DNA from: Dermatophagoides farinae
Taxonomy: Eukaryota > Arthropoda > Arachnida > Sarcoptiformes > Pyroglyphidae
DNA length: 64,000 nucleotides
Reading direction: 5' to 3'
Assembly (NCBI RefSeq): GCF_024713945.1
Contig: NC_134679.1
Coordinates: 2,485,001-2,549,000, forward strand
Below, piece after piece: positions 59,002 to 64,000 of this stretch. The notes beneath the pieces were generated by a model, which worked only from the letters and a program-made list of their open reading frames with translations, was not told the DNA's origin and searched no databases. The position numbers and the translations under genes were made by a program. Each line of letters opens with the position of its first letter. Positions within the stretch are counted from its first letter, which is position 1.

Positions 59002-60772
59002 TTAAGATGATATGATTGTCTCGATTTCAATCGAACATTCTAATAGTTTACGATAGCATTTGTATTTTTTTCGATGATAATCAAAAATTTCTGGTCGCGG
59101 TTCAAAAATTCGAATTTTTTCATCATCACCTATCTTGGCTCGAACTTGATTCAGCAAATAAATTAATTCGTTTAGCGAATTCGATCGATTTAGAGCCGCT
59201 ACGAAAGACATGATTGCGGTTCCCGTTAACATATGATCCGTGCGATCTAAATCGTAAACAAAAATTTTTCGCTCCAAAATATCAGCATGTTTTTGAAGAT
59301 AAAATTCATTTTTGGTCAGACCACCGCTTACAATCACCTGCCGTATTGGTTGTGCACTGTGTTCTATTTCTTCAATGATAAATTTTGTTTCATAAGCAAT
59401 TGCTTCAATTGTGGCGCCATAGATTTCAAGCAATGATTCGTCTTCCAATGTCATACCATAGATGGCACCTTTTAGAAGTGGATCGGCAATTGGTGAACGA
59501 TTTCCATGGAACGATGGATTCACAACCAATGAAGTTTGATGAATAAAATTCTTGGCTTGTAATTCATGGTTCAGTTTTTTTATGATTTCTTTAAAATTTT
59601 TTCCGTCTGAAGACTTTTTCTGTCGAATTATATGTTCTACTAACGCTCCAGAGGCACTTTGTCCAGCCTCACGAAGATAATATCCGGGAATGATTGCATT
59701 AGGATAAGGTCCCCATACACCTTTGGTCATGGTTCGGTTTTGATTTAAAACCATATGACAAGTCGAGGTACCAGCGATCATACAGAGTATATTTTCAAAT
59801 GATTTGCCCAAATTTGATTTCGAAATGGAACGATCCGAAAAAGTTAACATAGAGATGGCACCAGCATGAGCGTCAATCAATGGACAGGCAATTTTTATAG
59901 TTTGATCGCCACCATTCAACGATATTCCAATTTGGTGAGCAATTTCGGCACTTAAATGACCAATCATCATTCCAGGTTGAATGATTTTGGTGCCAATTTT
60001 CATACGTATCGATTCATCAAATTTTATGCCTAAATAAAATAAAACAAACACATATGAATCAAATAAAATGCGATTATATTAATAGAGAATTAATCAAACG
60101 GAATCAAATATAATTTATACCTAATTTTTCGAATAAATCTGAATGCCATTTATCCTGTTCAACGTCATAACCCCATTTACAGACAACAGAACATAGGGAA
60201 CGAGGAAATAGTTCTGGTTGGTTTTCAGACCATTGATTCGAACAACGGTAACTGAGCCAATCCGGTAATTCCATAAAAGCTTTTGTACGTCGAAAAAGTT
60301 CCGGATCATTGTTATGAATCCATATAAGTTTTGGTAATGAGAATTCGGGTGAACAAGTGCCACCAAATTGTTCAAGAATTTGATGGCCAGTTTGATTGAT
60401 GAGCTCCGCTTCTTTGGAAGCACGGTGATCCATCCACATGATTACATCATAGTCATTCGATAATTGTTTTGAATTTAGATTATTAACATCACCAGAGATA
60501 ATGACAAGTGAGCATGTTGCAGTAAAACCAATCGCATCAATCGTTAATGGAGTTTGATTCTGATTCGCCTGCTTGCAACAATCAGTAGCTGCCATACAGA
60601 AAGCCTGCCATATTTCGCTGGATTTTTGCTCATAAAAATTCTTTTTCCGATTGTATATAGTCAACTGATGTGTAGAAAAAGCCAACGGTTTTGGATTCAA
60701 TTGATTATCATTAAATTCAAAAATAGCCACACGAACACTACCAGAACCAACATCACAACAAAGTGTGTGCAT
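59002..60772 (-). CDS. FGGY-family carbohydrate kinase (FGGY domain-containing / D-ribulokinase-like)
   Basis: Exons 60772-60121 and 60029-59002 give 559 residues, near the 551 of human FGGY. Family knowledge: the human enzyme phosphorylates D-ribulose in the cytosol. Seen: N-terminal ATPase fold start CCDVGSGSVRVAIFE, sugar-binding region VIMWMDHRASKEAELIN, SLPKLIWIHNN and CSVVCKWGYD. The second domain has CPLIDAHAGAISML with the catalytic Asp, IAGTSTCHMVLN, NPSFHGNRSPIADPLLKGAI and the FGGY signature region VIVSGGLTKNEFYLQKHADI. The FGGY signature's GG and the catalytic Asp are both present. The start follows the conserved hydrophobic beta strand closely, with no presequence. It is convergent with RIC-3 at a 9-bp gap and divergent from ETHE1. 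Confidence 0.95.
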
Positions 60773-61524
60773 TTTATAAAATATCTATTTTTGAATTAAT
60801 CGATTAAGAAGTCATTAAAATTAATATTTCAGACTTACCGAAAGGATAACTTACTAGGATATGGATAACGAATAATGCAGCCGAATCAATCCAATCAATA
60901 CTATCAAGTTCAATATGTTTGTTTAATGAATGTAGATTGCTAAATCATCATCATGAACACGATCATTAATCATTCATGCCAATGTTTAGTCAATTAGGAT
61001 CATGCTATTCGATCATGATCGATACTTATCTTCGGTAATCATAGATTTATTATCATTTTTTTTCTTATCCTTGCTTGAATTGAAGCCATTCATTATGGTA
61101 ATTGTTTGACATTGAAATCGTGAATTAATGAAATTTCATAAAACAAAAGCGGCATGTGTGTTTATGTTATACAAATGTTTTTAATGGAAATATTTCTCAT
61201 TGGATATCCAAACAGAATGCATACTGATTCCTAGGAAATATTCTCCTGACATACTGTTGATTTTGCAATCAATTATTGATTGAAATTTTAGACAAAAAAA
61301 ACTTGCTCATTATTGGATGATGATTGTATATTTGATATATCCTCAGCGTCATTATTTTCGTTGACGTAATCATATTTTTTCTCTCATAATAGATTTCCTT
61401 GTTTGTTACAAAATTTCCATTGCTAGGAGATATGTTTGTATTTGCTGTTATAAGTGGATGAGTGAAATCTTTTAGCCCATTCAATAGTGATCATCATTTG
61501 ACAAACATCATCGACAATCGACAA
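60773..61524. promoter_or_regulatory. Head-to-head region between FGGY kinase and ETHE1
   Basis: A 752-bp divergent intergenic region with GATCATGAT-rich sequence near 60950-61020. No gene was seen. Both promoters are inferred to lie here. Confidence 0.45.
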
Positions 61525-62765
61525 ATGGCTATGATACGTAATTCTGGAATAATTTTTCGACAGGTATGCAATTATTTTTTTTTCTAATTCAATTTATTTA
61601 TTTATTTAATTGGATTTAGCTTTTTGATCGAACATCATGTACCTATACATATATGTTGGCTTGTTCAAAAACCAAAGATGCCTTGTTAATCGATCCGGTT
61701 AAAGAATTAATTGAACGAGATCTAAATTTAATCAAACAATTGGATTTGAAGGTGAGAAATTTTGACCTTGAACATTTGATTCAATTTTGTTTGTACAATT
61801 TTTTTTTCATCATTTTCATTTTTGACTAATTTTAACATTTTTATATTTATTTTTTTTGAAATGTTGGCTCGTTGCTTTTCCAAAATTGAATTGGCAAAAA
61901 AACTTTTTCCATAGCTCAAATATGTACTCAATACACATGTTCATGCCGATCATATAACAAGCAGTGGACAGATTAAGAAAATATTGGACGGAGTACAGTC
62001 AATCATTTCAAAAGAGAGTGGTGCCGTTGCTGATGTTCATGTTGAAAATAATGATTCAATTAAACTTGGAGAAAATATCGATCTATTGGTCAAAAGTACA
62101 CCAGGTATTTCGAAATTTCTATTTCTGAAAAAAAATATTTAATTATTTACTTTTGCGATTTCTCAATTTATTTTTCGAAACAAATTTATCGTCTCTGGAC
62201 AATACACTTTGCCATTTGCTATCAAGGACATACAAATGGATGTGTCTCATATTTTCTAGCTAACGGTCCATGTGTTTTTACTGGCGATGCCCTATTGATC
62301 CGTGGATGTGGTCGTACCGATTTCCAACAAGGTATTGTAATTATTGTTTTCACAATTGAAATCAACGAACTTTTATGGAGAAAAAAAGACGAAAAAGATT
62401 TGTTAATATTTATTAATATTTTTCCATATTGTACATTTGATTTCATGAATTCTAGGCGATTCTGGAAAACTCTATGATTCAATACATAGTCAACTATTTA
62501 CAATACCGGATGAATGTATTGTTTATCCTGCCCACGATTATAATGGCAATACATGTTCAACAATCGGTGAGGAAAAACTTTATAATCCTCGTCTATGTCG
62601 AACACGCGATGAATTCATTGATCTGATGAAAAATCTTAAACTTCAGCTTCCCAAATTGATTGGTAACCTTTGTCTTTTAGCTTGTTGGTATTATTATATA
62701 TTTGTTTTAATTTTTTTTTATCTATAGATATTGCCGTTCCAGCAAACATGGTCTGCGGTGTTTAA
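61525..62765 (+). CDS. ETHE1: Persulfide dioxygenase ETHE1
   Basis: Exons 61525-61563, 61620-61751, 61915-62104, 62227-62331, 62456-62662 and 62728-62765 give 236 residues. Family knowledge: a mitochondrial mononuclear iron enzyme of the metallo-beta-lactamase fold that oxidises glutathione persulfide to sulfite in sulfide breakdown. Seen: metal-binding THVHADHIT, then [18 protein letters not shown] with the third metal His, [38 protein letters not shown] and PANMVCGV at the C-terminus, which matches ETHE1 (human ends with a similar PANLRCGV-containing region). The short first exon ([13 protein letters not shown]) is basic and hydrophobic and may be a minimal mitochondrial leader. The last coding exon is only 38 nt. 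Confidence 0.95.
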
Positions 62766-63574
62766 CCAACAAATAACAATGATCCCCGATTTGAGAAAAA
62801 AAATAATTTTTGTTTTCTTTAATTCATTCTTCTATATAGAAATGATATCAATATTTGATTTTCACATTGTTCGATATGATTATTTAAAAATTTTTTTTTA
62901 ATTTTTAAAAATTCTGTTTATCTTGATTTAGGATCAAAATATTTATCGGATTATTTAATTTTTTTTCTATTTGTTTTCTTCCTTCTTTGTTTTGGTTATA
63001 GAATTTTTTTTTTCAATATTTGTTAAAATTATCAGAATAAATGATCATTACTCTAAACCCAAATAAAAATGTTGATAATCGAATGAATGAATGATACAAA
63101 ATAATTATATAAACCACATCAAATTTTGTTAACATTTCATTATGGACAAACGGAAATAGATTGTACATTGACCACACCTTTATAATGTTATTTAGTTTTA
63201 TTTTTTTTTTCATCATTTGAAATGAAATTGGAGAATTTTATAATTGTTGGTATGAATTTCGAAATTAAAAAATTGATCAACATTTTTTGTTCATGGTTGC
63301 TAATTATTTAATTTTCGCTACTATTTTTTTCGTGGACATTTATATTTTAATTTTTCTGTCAGATTTGTAATAGACGTGTTAATAAAAAGTTTGAATATTC
63401 GATGGCTATTTTTTATATATTTAATGTGGTAAATTTAGTATATTTAATATATATATACGATCTATGATCAATAGTAAATACCAATTGCAAGAACTGGTTT
63501 CGTATGTTGATATTAAAAGATGATTATCATATTGTCATGAGTTTTTCTTTCGATTATTATAAAGTGTGCAAAGA
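62766..63574. other. ETHE1 3' flank and intergenic
   Basis: T-rich sequence with AATAAA candidates near 63036-63041 and 63380. No gene was seen. Confidence 0.45.
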
Positions 63575-64000
63575 ATGATGGGTGTAACTGCCAACCTAAA
63601 AAAACAATTATTTCAAGGTGTTTCCAAATTAACGGAATCTAATAAAAATCAACATGCAAGAATCGTCAACATTGAATTGGTAAACAATTTGTTTAATTTT
63701 CGGTCCTGTGAAACTTTCACAAAAATTTCAAGTGGCTCTCAATGTGAACATTATAAATTGAATTAAATTTATCACTGTTCATGTATGATAAGAGTAATGA
63801 AAACGAATTTTCTAGACCATATAGGGCTTCCAAAACCATTTATGGCCGGTAGCATCTGGTTTCATAATTTTTTACTTGTTTCGTCCAATATTTTTTTCTA
63901 TTTTTTTTGTGTGAGTGTGTGTTCAAATGCTATTATGATAGCTGAATTTGTATTCAATTCATTTTTTTTCTCTTCATCGTTTTGTTTCATTTAGTTTATC
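63575..64000 (+). CDS. Probable 5' end of an unidentified gene cut by the window edge
   Basis: A putative first coding exon at 63575-63679 begins MMGVTANLKKQLFQGVSK and reads 35 residues to a GTAAAC donor. A very pyrimidine-rich tract ending CATTTAG at 63994 is a strong acceptor, and six bases of the next exon (Phe-Ile) remain. The peptide is helical and basic. I do not recognise the family from this short piece, and both the ATG and the intron are inferred. Confidence 0.4.

Overview
This is an AT-rich nuclear segment of a small, gene-dense arthropod genome. Most introns are about 55-80 bp with GT-AG ends, 3' UTRs are short, and trinucleotide (ATG/CAT) and CA microsatellites are frequent. A cuticle-type chitin-binding protein, a RIC-3 homologue and a NOX5-type oxidase fit an arthropod. 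The compact introns and AT-rich spacers suggest an acariform mite, perhaps a dust-mite relative; that is an inference, not something the sequence proves.

Layout. 0-6.4 kb: an acyl-CoA delta-9 desaturase (+), a small secreted orphan (+) and an internally duplicated Cys-rich secreted protein (-). 6.4-13.5 kb: a gene-poor, microsatellite-rich stretch. 13.5-25 kb: a TMEM53-like hydrolase (+), a chitin-binding protein (-), a ZIP zinc transporter (-), dynamin-related Drp1 (-) and a makorin E3 ligase (+). 25.8-35.9 kb: cohesin SMC1 (-) head-to-head with POLR1D (+), then two tandem serine/threonine dehydratase genes (+), a transposon-disturbed interval and complex I subunit NDUFS2 (+). 36-44.8 kb: a NOX5-like oxidase, pallidin, LRR1-like and a glutathione peroxidase (all -), then the Hippo/MST kinase (+). 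44.9-55 kb: the dual-cassette helicase ASCC3 (-), a membrane-protein orphan (-) and MBD2/3 (+). 55.7-64 kb: a second glutathione peroxidase (+), RIC-3 (+), FGGY kinase (-), ETHE1 (+) and the probable first exon of a gene running off the window.

Most genes are unrelated housekeeping genes sharing head-to-head promoters or tail-to-tail ends, so there is no operon-like system. The most unusual locus is 30.7-34.3 kb. Two serine/threonine dehydratase copies each carry a different kind of damage. A TTAA-flanked, piggyBac-like element with short inverted ends sits in the last codons of copy 2 and contains a second fragment of that same gene; the 80-bp sequence upstream of NDUFS2 is also duplicated there. 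A second theme is single-base frameshifts in otherwise well-conserved genes (ASCC3 four, Hippo one, the Cys-rich gene two). Six of the seven look like one extra base, and they need to be separated into assembly error and real decay.
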